From positions 5,082,501 through 5,146,500 of the forward strand of contig NW_018344159.1 of the NCBI RefSeq assembly GCF_002099425.1: a stretch of 64,000 bases of DNA, given 5' to 3'. Shown here piece after piece: positions 55,085 through 64,000 of this stretch (the first letter of the stretch is position 1; the number at the start of each line of letters is the position of its first letter). A program made the translations under genes and the position numbers. The stretch comes from Phascolarctos cinereus (lineage: Eukaryota; Chordata; Mammalia; Diprotodontia; Phascolarctidae). Below the pieces are notes generated by a model. It had not been told where the DNA came from. It ran no database searches and saw nothing but the letters and a program-made list of their open reading frames with translations.

Positions 55085-55190
55085 CAGCCTTGCTTCAGGT
55101 CACACAGTCAGGATGTGTCAGAGAAAAGACTTGCATCCAGAAGTTCTTTTTGACTCCAAGGCCAGCTCAAAAATCCACTATCTCAGGTAA
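55085..55190 (-). repeat. MIR fragment
   Basis: Plus strand 'gcttcaggtcacacagtcagg' and 'tttttgactccaaggcc' fit the antisense core and head. Confidence 0.5.
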
Positions 55191-55294
55191 CTTCTCACCT
55201 TTTATTTTCTTTCAGATTATCTATTTTATATATTTAGACAATGGAAATATCAAAGATCTAGAACTCTGATATTCCTTTGCTGGGGACTGCAGTG

Positions 55295-55480
55295 CTGTGA
55301 GATACTCAATTCAATCCCACAGGTATTTATTAAGTACCTGTTGTGTGCTAAGGGGATAGAACACCGGGGCTGTAATTCTGACCTTGTGACTAACTAACCT
55401 AATCATTAATTCAAGCAAACCTTTGTTTTCTCTGGATGTCAGTTGTCTCATCTACGATATGATGGGCAGTGGACTAGAAC
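55295..55480. repeat. L2 3' scrap followed by MIR fragment
   Basis: An antisense L2 tail 'cacaggtatttattaagtacctgttgtgtgc' (55318-55350) is followed by a sense MIR ('gatagaacaccggggctg', 'gtcagttgtctcatctacgatatgatgggc'). Confidence 0.5.
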
Positions 55481-55539
55481 ATGATGATGGTGGTAATAAC
55501 GATGACAGTCATGACTGGGATGAATGATAATACTAATAA

Positions 55540-55615
55540 CAATAACAACAATATCTTGCATTTACATAGCACTTTAAGGTTGGCAAAGTGACTTACGTAT
55601 GTTATTTCCTTTTCA
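55540..55615 (-). repeat. MIR fragment
   Basis: Plus strand 'cttgcatttacatagcactttaaggttggcaaagtg' is the antisense MIR 3' block. Confidence 0.6.
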
Positions 55616-55647
55616 ATTTTAAAATCTTATGATTATGTAAAATTTAG

Positions 55648-55893
55648 AGGCAGCTAAGCAGTACAGCAGATAGAGTACCAGGCCTGGAGTCATGAAGACT
55701 CATCTGCCTGAGTTCAAATCCAGCCTCAGACACTTACTAGCTGTGTGACCCTGGGCAAGTCACTTAACTGTGTTTACCTCAGTTTCCTCATCTGTAAAAT
55801 GAGCTGGAGAAGGACATGACAAACCACTCCAGTGTCTTTGCCAAGAAAACCCTAGTGGGGTCATGAAGAGTTGGACACGACTTAGACAACAAC
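55648..55893 (+). mobile_element. Mar1-type CORE-SINE, full length
   Basis: Head 'aggcagctaagcagtacagcag', 'gagttcaaatccagcctcag', 'gtgtgaccctgggcaagtc', 'ctcagtttcctcatctg', 'gctggagaaggacatgac' and tail 'ggggtcatgaagagttggacacgact' ending CAACAACG. It meets an antisense Mar1 tail to tail. Confidence 0.92.
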
Positions 55894-56168
55894 GAGGTTG
55901 TTGTTGTTGTTCAACTCTTTGTGACTGAAACAAAGTTGTTGTTCAGTCACTCAGTCCTGTCCAAGTCTTTGTGACTCCATGGATTCATCCATGGGGTTTT
56001 CTTGACAAAGATACTAGAATGATTTGCCATTTCCTCTGGTGTGTCCCCATTTTAAAGATGAAACACTGAGGTAAACAGGGGTTAAGTGACTTGCCTAGGG
56101 TCATATGGTTAGTAAATGCCTGAGGCTGGATTTGAACCTAGATCTTCCCGACTGCAGCCCTGTGCCAA
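55894..56168 (-). mobile_element. Mar1-type CORE-SINE, inverted partner
   Basis: Antisense, starting with GTT repeats. The tail is partly duplicated ('caactctttgtgactg' then 'gtccaagtctttgtgactcc'). The body continues to 'agtgacttgcctagggtcatatgg' and 'ggatttgaacctagatcttcc'. Confidence 0.88.
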
Positions 56169-56436
56169 TCACAATGCTAGGCATTGGTGATATAAAGGAG
56201 GAGAGTGGTAAGAAAGTAAAGCAAGGAGAATCAGAAGGCTCAATGTGCCAAATAAATGCCGTAAGGTATATGTATATGGGTGCATTTCCTCAGAATTTAA
56301 CATGAAATATGATCTTATCATGGCCAAATACAGCTCTTTATGATTGCTGGTATTCATACTAAGTTAAAAGTGTCTGTATATGTTATTAGTGTAATGTGGC
56401 AGTTAACACAGAGTAAGGGAAGTAAAGGAAGACCTA

Positions 56437-56625
56437 CAGAGGTGGGAACCTTCTGCCTTGAGGCCACATGTGGCCTTGTAGGTCCTTGGGTGCGACCTTT
56501 TGACTGAGTCCAAATTTTACTGAACAAATCCTTTTATTAAGGGGATTTATTTTGTGAAGTTTGGATTCAGTCAAAGAGTCACACTTGAGGACCTAGAGGG
56601 CTACCCACAGGTTCCCTACCCCTAG
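56437..56625 (+). mobile_element. Palindromic MITE (hAT-like)
   Basis: Almost the whole element is two inverted arms of about 85 bases around a short AT-rich centre. The left arm reads CAGAGGTGGGAACC, then 'gaggccacatgtggcc', 'gactgagtccaaatttta'; the right arm is its reverse complement with scattered differences. CAG-type ends suggest hAT, but no 8-base duplication could be confirmed. No coding capacity. Confidence 0.82.
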
Positions 56626-56631
56626 ACTAGG

Positions 56632-56775
56632 AATTTGACCACCTGGGCTGTAGTCCTACCTCTGCTACCAACTGGTTATGCAACATTGGGTAAATGACTT
56701 TCTTTCTCCAATCTCATTTCCCTTCTAAGTCAGAAAGTTCTAGGATTCAATCTTATTTTACTCCTTTGTTCACTA
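56632..56775 (+). repeat. MIR/THER1 CORE-SINE fragment
   Basis: 'gtagtcctacctctgctaccaactggttatgc', 'tgggtaaatgactttc' and 'gaaagttctaggattcaatc'. Confidence 0.65.
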
Positions 56776-56779
56776 ATTT

Positions 56780-57030
56780 TGGAATACTGAGTAGGCTCTT
56801 CTATTCCTCTTATGAATTATTAAAGATTCTTACATATTATTAGCTTAAATATTTCATATCAGTTCAGAAAAATAAAGGTGAAGTACAACTGTAAGTCCCA
56901 GGAATTCCCCACTATCATCTGATTACTTCTATCACCTTAAATTTACTGGGCATTTTTTTCTCCCAAATCATATTTCAAAACTACATTAATCCTGAAACAC
57001 TTTGCATTTATATGTTGTCCAAAACTGAGT
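56780..57030. other. Intronic stretch without recognised repeats
   Basis: AT-rich, nothing recognised. Confidence 0.4.
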
Positions 57031-57034
57031 CCTA

Positions 57035-57210
57035 TGATTCACCGAATTTCAGAGCTGGAAGGGACCTTACATTTCCTCTAGTTCAAACACCTCATTTTAC
57101 AGAGAAGGAAACTGGCCCAGTAAGAGCAGGTACTTTGTCCAAGGTATCACAAGTAGTAAATGGTTTAGCCCAGATCTCCTGAATTCACCAATAATCCCTT
57201 CACTAAATCA
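57035..57210 (-). repeat. MIR/L3-type fragment
   Basis: Plus strand 'gaatttcagagctggaagggacc', 'ctcattttacagagaaggaaac' and 'cagatctcctgaattc'. Confidence 0.7.
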
Positions 57211-57489
57211 TACCCCCCACTTGAATTTCTCCCACATTAATCCGGTGAAACACTAGCTTTAACATTGCATGGATGTTGATGCCTAGAAAGAAATGAAGAA
57301 TGCTTTTTAGTATATTTATACAAATGTGCAATTAAAAATTCCAGTCTACTAATGATGATGCCAAGAGTCTGCATTTTGCCAGGAATTCTACTCATTTCTT
57401 CTAGGCATCAAGACAGCTAGACATGGGTAGGAATAATCATATATGTAGACATATTCAAACAAGTACAATGGTGCATTTGAACGAAGTGG

Positions 57490-57790
57490 CATATTATAGG
57501 GCAAAGTGGCCTGCTGCAGGCATTAGGAGAACTGGCTTCTATTACCAATTCTGTAATAACCGTTGTGACCATGGGTGAGTCACTGAGAGAGATCTCAGAG
57601 AATATTTGGGCAGGATAATGTAAAGAGAAGTCAATGGGTTGGAAATAGAAGGCCTTAGTTCAAACTGTGACACCTACCATCTAGGTCACCTTGAGCAAGT
57701 CACTTTATATCTGTAGGATTCAGATTACTTATTTATAAATGAGAGACTTGGATTAGATGATCCAGTTCTAACAATCTATAAATCTAGCCC
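57490..57790 (+). repeat. Two MIR/THER1 CORE-SINE fragments in tandem
   Basis: First: 'gagaactggcttctattaccaattctg', 'gaccatgggtgagtcactgag' (57500-57600). Second: 'gaaggccttagttcaaac', 'caccttgagcaagtcac', 'ggattagatgatccagttc' (57640-57785). Confidence 0.65.
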
Positions 57791-57794
57791 AGAA

Positions 57795-58430
57795 GTGGGG
57801 AAACTGACCTCGACATGCAAACTTTTGTGATTATCAGGGTAGGTTTTTCCCTTCTCTATGCAAAGACAAACTGGTATGTTCTTTCGATAACACAGTTAAT
57901 GTAGGCTCACAGTTGAGTAAAATGTTGGGATTTTATGCGTTCTAACACTTCAAAGGACCTATGATGGATATGATCTTTCTCTCTCCTGATAGAGATCATG
58001 ACCTATCCATGCCTTCTCATCCTGTGTGATTCTTGTCTGCTTCCTCATGAACTGGGATCTTCTCTGCACCTTGGGGTCCTTCCTCAGAGTCTTTGAATAG
58101 TTTGTTGAAACTACTGCAGCCCTGGGGCCATTCCTCTGTTATCTCTCCCTCAAGCTATACCACTGGCTCATTTCCTTTTCTGGTAATTCAGGCCCTTGTT
58201 GGTGTCATTTATACCATTTTGAGTGCACAAATATGCTTTGGTTAAGTGCTCCAGCTCATGAGCACCATACATTGCTCTTTGGGTAACCTGCAATTTGGAC
58301 TTTTCTCAACTGTATAAAATGCAAATTATGAGATTCTGCGTAATAACTGTCTATATCCCTCCCTTTACCAACAAAGCAGCAGTTGTAACACACTTTCACA
58401 AAAATGCAGTAAAACAGCTCCAGTAACTTA
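57795..58430. other. Intronic stretch without recognised repeats
   Basis: No repeat or exon recognised. Confidence 0.4.
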
Positions 58431-58431
58431 C

Positions 58432-58565
58432 TTCATTTCAACAAACATTTAGAGCCTAGTATGTAAAGACACAAAAGAAGGCATTGAGAACACAAAAAAG
58501 AAACACGACATTCCTTGCCTTCATGATGCTTATAGTTTAATATTTTAAGCAATGTAAGAACTATC
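58432..58565 (-). repeat. L2 LINE 3' end
   Basis: Plus strand 'catttcaacaaacatttagagcctagtatg', 'cattgagaacacaaaaaag' and 'cttcatgatgcttatagttta' are antisense L2. Confidence 0.55.
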
Positions 58566-58859
58566 TTGTAGATCAGCACTTTTACACATAATTTAAATCA
58601 AATGTATCTGAAATTGCAGGCATTAATTTAGAAGGCTAATTGAAGACAACAGTCCTTGATCCAGATGTCAAGTTATTAGTCCATGAGAAGCAAATATAAA
58701 AATAATGAAACTTTGTTTCCTTGTAATGAAAACAACAATAATGTGGGTAACTGTGTGATTCTTTTTTACTTGTTCGTACAAAGGAAAATGTAATCATCAT
58801 TTTACATTGAACACATAATTTCCCCTTTCTCCATAATACCTGCCCATTCCACCAAAATC

Positions 58860-59050
58860 CACATCATCTTAGTTTTCTCTGAATTCCTATAGCACTCATA
58901 ATTTGTTCTGTTTGGGTACTTCATAATCTACCACTTTATGTTATTATCCATTTCACACAGGATGGCTTGATTTCCTCTGTAAGCTTCTTGAGATCAAAGG
59001 TCCAGACTTAGTCTCTTCTAATCCTATGGCATGCAATGAAGTTTGTTGAG
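58860..59050 (+). repeat. L2 LINE 3' fragment
   Basis: 'gaattcctatagcactcataatttgttc' and 'ctctgtaagcttcttgagatcaaagg' match the L2 3' UTR. Confidence 0.6.
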
Positions 59051-59099
59051 AAGACTGTCAATCAGTAGTTGCCTTTACTCATTAGGTTAAACACCAAGT

Positions 59100-60605
59100 C
59101 AGGCTTCTGAGCACATCATTTAATTGTAACTGGCCTCTCCAAAATTACCAGATATATCTTAATGGCCAAATCTATGACCTCTTCACAATCCTCACCCTTC
59201 TGGACCTCTCTTAAATCTTTAACATTGTCTATCACCTTGCTTTTTCTGGATATTCTCTCCTCTCAAGTTTTTGTGACTCTGCTTTCTACTGGTTTAGTTC
59301 CTACGCTTTCTGATCACTTCTCAGTTTCCTTTGCTTGGCTCTTCATAGAGGTCATGCCTACTAACCATGAGTATCCTCCAAGGCTCTATTTTTCCCCTCT
59401 TCTCTTCTCCCTCTATATTATTTTGCTTGGTGATCTCATTAGTTTCTATGGGTCCACAATATCTCAATGCCGATGACTAACACTAGAGATTCAGACCTGC
59501 ATTACCATCTGCCTTTTAGACAGCTTGAATTGGATTTCCTGTAGGCCTTTCAAATTCAATATATCTAAAAAATAACCCATTATCTTCTCCCCAAACCTTC
59601 ACTTCTTCCTAACTTCTTTATTACTGTTAAGAACACCACTGTTCTCTCGGTTCCCCAGGTTTACAACTTTGGCGTCATCCTGTCATCCTCTATTCCTCAC
59701 TCACACTTATTCTACATGATCAATCTACTGTCAAATCTCATTTGAGGTCAGATCTTTTAACTTTACATCATCTTTCCTTTAAATCTACTTTGCTCACTCA
59801 GCTACCTATTTTATACAGCCCCTCATCATCTTTTTTACTGAACTATTGCGATAGCTTTCTGGTTAGTCTTCTTTCCTTAAGTCTCTCCTCACTTCAACCC
59901 ATCTTCCACTTAGCTGCTAAAATGATATTCCTAAAATGTGGGTCTTACCATGTCCCCTCAATTCACAGAATGCTTCCTACTTTTTAAGAGCAGCTAGGTG
60001 GCACAGTGGATAGAGCCTTAAACCTGGAATCAGGAAGACTCATCGTTTTGAGTTCACTGGCCTCAGACATTTACTAGCTCTGTGACCCTGGGCAAGTCAC
60101 TTAACTCTGCCTCAATTTCCTCATCTATAAGATGAGCTGGAGAAGGAAATGGCAAACCACCCCATTACTTCTGCCAAGAAAATCCCCAATGGGGTCACAA
60201 AGAGTCAGACAAGACTGAACAACAATTCATAGAATGCTTCCATGTTCCCCAACTCAATAAACTCCAGTGGCTCCCTATCATCTCCAGAATAAAATATAAA
60301 TCCTCTGTTTTTTAAAGCTGTTTTCAACAAGGCTCCTATATAACCTTCCAGTCTTCTTACACTTCACTCCACATACTCTATGATTCAACTAAACTGACTT
60401 ACTTGTTCCTCACACACAACTTTCTATCTCCTGACTTTGCACATTTGCACTGACAATCCCTCATGCATGTAATGATCTCCCAGCTTCTCTGGCTTTCTTT
60501 AACACTCTATTCAAATCCCACCTTTTATGTTCTCTGCCATTGCTATTCCCTTCCTTCTGAGAAGAATTTCCATTCCCACTGCATATAAATGCTTGTTGAC
60601 AAACT
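59100..60605 (+). mobile_element. L2 LINE, ORF2 3' half, interrupted by Mar1
   Basis: Follows the same order as the element at 19.9-22.3 kb: 'ctccaaggctctatttttcccctcttctcttctccctc' (in blocks), 'tgaactattgcgatagctttctgg', 'ctaaaatgatattcctaaaatgtggg', then after the SINE 'aataaactccagtggctccc' and 'gcatgtaatgatctcccagc'. Frames such as 59162-59476 and 59742-59987 are decayed ORF2. Confidence 0.85.
59986..60224 (+). mobile_element. Mar1-type CORE-SINE nested in L2
   Basis: Head 'gagcagctaggtggcacag', core 'gtgaccctgggcaagtcac', tail 'ggggtcacaaagagtcagacaagactgaac'. The host sequence 'attcacagaatgcttc' (59961-59976) recurs as 'attcatagaatgcttc' (60225-60240). Confidence 0.93.
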
Positions 60606-60609
60606 GAAT

Positions 60610-61335
60610 TGAAGTATCTTTGCCTTTCAGAATAGTGTTTCAGCTGTTATTTCTTCCTCTTTAAATATTATGCCTTTGCAGGAGAGTATTTCTCAAAAGC
60701 AGTTTCTCTCTCCAGATACATAATAAAGACAATGACTTGCTTTTCAGGTGTAGCACTACATTGTTGAAACATTAAAGGAAATCACTGGCACAAATTTGAG
60801 ATGTGCACATTTTAGTTGGAGCAAGTCTATCAACTGTGCTGATAGAACATGTACAAAGCAATGGGAAAACTACAGCTTAATATTTATGGGTGTGTGTGTG
60901 TGATTTATCAGAAATTCTGTGATCAATTTTGTGCTATATGTGTTATGGTGCCTTTTACACAATCCATTTTCTGATTAACTTCAATGCGGAAAAAATTTTT
61001 ATTCTGCTATTAAATCCCCCGATCTTTTCATTCTAATTAACATACTCCAGATAAGCAACGGATTGTCATTATGAAAGGTACTGCCATCATGTCCTGTAGA
61101 AGTTTAACTAATATAAAAAAAATTACGTGAGTGAGGTAATGAAGAATCCAGAAAGCACCTCAGTCAGCAAAAACTCCACTTCCTTGTTAAGCAGAGAGCC
61201 ATGGAAGTCAAGGACAACACTTTTTCAGAAAACAGGCATTTCTAAAACACTACTTATGAGAATGGTGGAAGATTGCAAGTAGTACTGTAATCACACAAAA
61301 TTGTGAAGAGGGGAAAATAAGGATCAAGAAAGATT
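60610..61335. other. Repeat-poor intronic stretch
   Basis: About 700 bases of complex, AT-rich sequence with homeodomain-like TAATTAAC and TCTAATTAAC motifs (near 61037) and no recognised transposon. Possible conserved noncoding element. Confidence 0.45.
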
Positions 61336-61339
61336 GGTC

Positions 61340-61806
61340 TGGGGCCTAAGGCAGATTATCCCAATAGCATTTAGACATGAGACTTGGATGACAAAAAATA
61401 GATACAAATGGGACAGATCTGTCAATATTTTTTCAACAAATTCTCCATCATGGTGACAATGAAACAATCATTTATTTTTAACTACCGTCTCTAGGTGTTA
61501 AATGCGAAACACTAATTGCAACAAAACAGTCAAAGATGGGAAGAAAAGCAGAAACAGAACAAATACAAAATGACAAAAATCCATACAGCGAGTGATACAG
61601 TTGTAAAAGCACTGAGATTAATTTTCAAGATATATGAAAAAGGAGGAGATACTTAAAGACTGGGAAAAATCATGGTCTTTATTATTTCCATCCCCAAAAC
61701 AACTGAAAATATGTCAATATCTATCAGTCCATATGCCCTTTTCTCATATCTACAAAATCTTTATGATTTTATGTATGTATATGTGTGTATGTATATGTAT
61801 ATATAT

Positions 61807-61837
<31 letters not shown>

Positions 61838-62015
61838 CAAGGGTATCCTTGATAAAAGTATAAGAAGCGTATAGTTTGACTTTTACAAATGACTTTTTGA
61901 CACATTTTCACAGTCACACTATTGACTGAAAGATGTAGATAGTACACATTCCTACTGTGTTTATTGCTTGTTGATCATAAAAAGGCATTTAACTTAAAAT
62001 GTAGCTTTACAGTTT
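61340..62015 (+). mobile_element. RTE-clade (BovB-like) LINE ORF2 fragment
   Basis: Frames show decayed RTE reverse-transcriptase text: 'VVKALRLIFKIYEK' (about 61600-61640), a region like 'KKGD..NYRPISLLSHLYKIF' read as 'LSVHMPFSHIYKIFM' (61725-61770), and 'LVDHKKAFN' (61966-61992, family form FIDYKKAFDS). A TATG microsatellite interrupts it at 61770-61838. The coding frame is broken in several places. Confidence 0.62.
61768..61838. repeat. (TATG)n/(TA)n microsatellite
   Basis: Mixed TATG, TGTG and TA units, ending with five TATG units. Confidence 0.95.
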
Positions 62016-62017
62016 CT

Positions 62018-62290
62018 CATCTAGATAGCACAGTGGATAGAGTGCTGAACTTGGAATCAGGAAGAACTGAATGAAACTCCTGCCCAGATCTTGGACAAGT
62101 CACTTAACTTCAGTTAAACCTAAAACTCAGCCTCAGTTTCCTGTCTGTAAAATTGGGATTATAGCAGCTATCTCACAGGGTTGTTGTGAAGATAAAAAGA
62201 GAAAATATGTGAAATGTTCTGGAAACTTTGTAAACCTTAGAGCAGTAGGTGCTAGCTATTATCATTGTATTATTATCATTTGATAAGATA
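62018..62290 (+). repeat. MIR/THER1-type CORE-SINE
   Basis: Head 'agatagcacagtggatagagtgctg', 'tggacaagtcacttaacttc', 'cagcctcagtttcc', 'cacagggttgttgtgaag' and distal 'ttgtaaaccttagagcagtaggtgctagctattat'. Confidence 0.82.
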
Positions 62291-62294
62291 TCTC

Positions 62295-62402
62295 TCTGGA
62301 ATATATCAAACTGTTCTGTGAAGTTTGAATTCAATCAAAGGGTTGTACCTGAGGACCTAGAGAGCCCCATGTGGCCTCAAGGCTGGAGGTTCCTTACCCC
62401 TG
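62295..62402 (+). mobile_element. Half copy of the palindromic MITE
   Basis: Only the right arm is present ('gaagtttgaattcaatcaaaggg', 'gaggacctagagagcc', 'aggttccttacccctg'), the same family as 56437-56625. Confidence 0.75.
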
Positions 62403-62404
62403 TC

Positions 62405-62500
62405 TGGGTCCCAGCTTCCTCATTTGTAAACTGAGGGACATGTATTAGAGAGCCTTTTCCTTCTAGCTCTGAATCTATGCTTCTATGATCCTACATTTTC
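62405..62500 (+). repeat. MIR/L3-type fragment
   Basis: 'cagcttcctcatttgtaaactgaggg' and 'ttccttctagctctgaatctatgc'. Confidence 0.55.
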
Positions 62501-62684
62501 AGTCTTGTTTCTTACTCCCTTTCATGCTATTGATGTTAGAGCCAAAAGGTTATTTCCTTAACGAACCATTTGATAGCTTGCCTTTGTGCATTGGCACAAG
62601 TGGAGTCCTGGGCCTGGCATTGACCCCCTCCTCATGTGACTCTCAGAATCCTCATCTTCCTTCATTGCACAACTAAATTCAGCA

Positions 62685-63700
62685 TCACATCCTCCGCAAA
62701 GCTTTCCCTCACTTCTCACTAATAGTGTTTCCTTCTTCCTCAAAATTTTGCTAGAGCTCTTTGTCTGATCCCTCCCTTGATCCCTTCATTCTGTACTTTG
62801 TATTGTGTGTATCTGTGTGCATGTTGAATCCTCTCAGTAGAATATAAGATCCTTGCAGGTAGAGACTTTCATTTTTTGTCTTTCTATCCCCTATGCTTAG
62901 CTCTTAATAAATATTGAATCAAAGCCAGGTTTGGCTATGTTACAGCCCTGCTCCAATGGCTCCCTCCTGGATCAAATGTAAAATTCTTTGTGCAGCTTTT
63001 AAAGCCCTTCACAATCTAGCCCCTTCCTATCTTTCTAGTCTCATACTTTACTTTTCCCAAATTCTTTCAGATTCAGGTATACTGCTTTTCTTGTTGTTCT
63101 TCACACACAACACTCCATCTGCTGTTTCTGTATCCTTACTAGCTGTCTCCTGTGCCTGAAATACTCTCCCTACTCACCTCTCCATTCTAGCTTCCCTGGC
63201 TTTCTCTAAGACTCTGCTGAAATCATCTTTTACAAGAGTCCTTTCCTAGTCCCATGGCACCTTCCCCCAATGCTTGTGCCTCCCCTCTGAGATCATTTCC
63301 CATTTACATTGCATATATCTTATATGTACATAGTTGTTTGTATGTTTCTCTCCTGTTAGAATGTAAGTCCCTTGAGGAGGTAGACTGTTTTTTCCTTTCT
63401 TTGTATCACCAGCATTTAGCATAGATTAAGGAAACACTTAAATGCTCGTTGATGCTACTGCTGAATTAAATTCAATTGGTTGATAGGAACATTTATTTAT
63501 TTGTTTACAATTTTAAAAGTCAAAGCAGCCTTTTGTAAAACATTTTGCTTAGGAGTTCAGAGTGAGAATTTGTACTCCTTACCTCTGTTGAGGAAACCAC
63601 TATCCTCCTGATCGCCCACTTTCACAACCTTGGCATCATCCTTGCCCTCTCACTCCTCCTCACCCCACCTATTTAATCAGTTGCTAAATCTTAAATGAAT
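62685..63700 (+). repeat. Three L2 LINE fragments in series
   Basis: 62690-62915 ends with 'agaatataagatccttgcaggtag' and 'taataaatattgaatc'. 62925-63480 runs from 'tggctccctcctggatcaaatg' and 'cttttaaagcccttcacaatc' to 'gaatgtaagtcccttgagg' and 'aaacacttaaatgctcgttg'. 63575-63700 is an ORF2 piece ('ccttggcatcatccttgccc', 'tttaatcagttgctaaatc'). An 81-codon frame at 62914-63159 is decayed L2. Confidence 0.8.
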
Positions 63701-64000
63701 AGTCATCAAAGATGTCCTGCCTAATGAAATGTTCTGATTTGAGAGAATGTACTCTTTCTTTGAACATTTCCACAGACAAATACTGAGATCTATATGAAGA
63801 GACCTAGGCATTAAATAGTTCATTGTGCCCAAGTATGTGGTTAACATCTATGGTTCTCTGACTGCCTTCCTCAAGTCTATAATTCAGTTGTTACTGAATT
63901 GACAAAGCACAGCATTATCTGACTATACCTCTAAAATTAAGCACATTGCCACTGAATTACAGGTTCTCGAGGAAGGAAGAGGAGGAGATCTTTCCTTTGT
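63701..64000. other. Intronic stretch without recognised repeats
   Basis: Nothing recognised up to the window end. Confidence 0.4.

Larger units (their letters stand above)
38090..64000 (-). other. DLGAP1: DLGAP1 intron upstream of the exon (partial)
   Basis: This region precedes the exon in transcript direction and reaches the window edge. The preceding DLGAP1 exon was not seen. Assignment as a single intron is inferred. Confidence 0.8.

Noticed and set aside
1-64000. Strong antisense bias of L2 copies relative to DLGAP1
   Set aside because: At first all L2 seemed to be on the plus strand, but once antisense 3' ends were recognised (0.2, 6.5, 18.1, 29.7, 52.1, 58.4 kb) the split was about two to one, too weak for a claim made by eye.
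1-64000. CRISPR arrays, operons, toxin genes or phage-like gene clusters
   Set aside because: No spaced direct repeats, no ribosome binding sites and no dense coding; base composition and repeat content are those of a mammalian intron.

Overview
The window is vertebrate intron sequence from an australidelphian (Australian-type) marsupial. The main clue is about eleven copies of the tRNA-derived SINE WSINE1, often with intact target-site duplications, beside many Mar1 and MIR/THER1 CORE-SINEs, L2 and CR1/L3 LINE fossils, and pieces of marsupial L1. There are no bacterial features, operons, CRISPR arrays or tRNA/rRNA genes. The species cannot be fixed from the sequence alone.

Only one host coding segment can be supported: a 218-bp exon on the minus strand at 37872-38089, with a canonical acceptor and donor. 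It encodes 72 residues plus two bases of the next codon and is recognisable as DLGAP1 (SAPAP1/GKAP, a postsynaptic scaffold protein). Everything else is therefore read as two DLGAP1 introns: 38090-64000 is upstream in the transcript and 1-37871 is downstream.

Layout: 1-7300 is dense old LINE/SINE sequence with a probable solo LTR near 2.1-2.5 kb. 7.3-10.1 kb holds two copies of an unassigned repeat, each running into a microsatellite. 10.1-14.1 kb is mostly unique. 14.4-16.8 kb is a HAL1-like element (L1 ORF1 with no ORF2). 16.9-23.8 kb holds SINEs and a long L2 whose reverse-transcriptase motifs can still be read. 24-36 kb is mixed old repeats, including a CR1/L3 at 28.6-29.5 kb and a solo LTR at 33.7-34.2 kb. 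36.1-38.7 kb, around the exon, is repeat-poor. 39.5-42.9 kb is a nested L1/SINE cluster with clear target-site duplications. 44.0-47.6 kb is a CR1/L3 carrying three SINEs, an L1 5' UTR piece, and a second CR1/L3 carrying a hAT MITE. 49.8-56.2 kb is SINE-rich with LTR-like fragments and an inverted Mar1 pair. 56.4-64 kb holds a palindromic MITE, L2 blocks, an RTE fragment and a repeat-poor stretch at 60.6-61.3 kb.

No new multi-gene system was found. The best leads are the exon as locus anchor, the HAL1-like element, two small unassigned repeat families each seen twice, and three repeat-poor stretches that could be conserved noncoding DNA. Family names were assigned by eye from remembered consensus sequences, so boundaries of old fragments are accurate only to about 10-40 bases.
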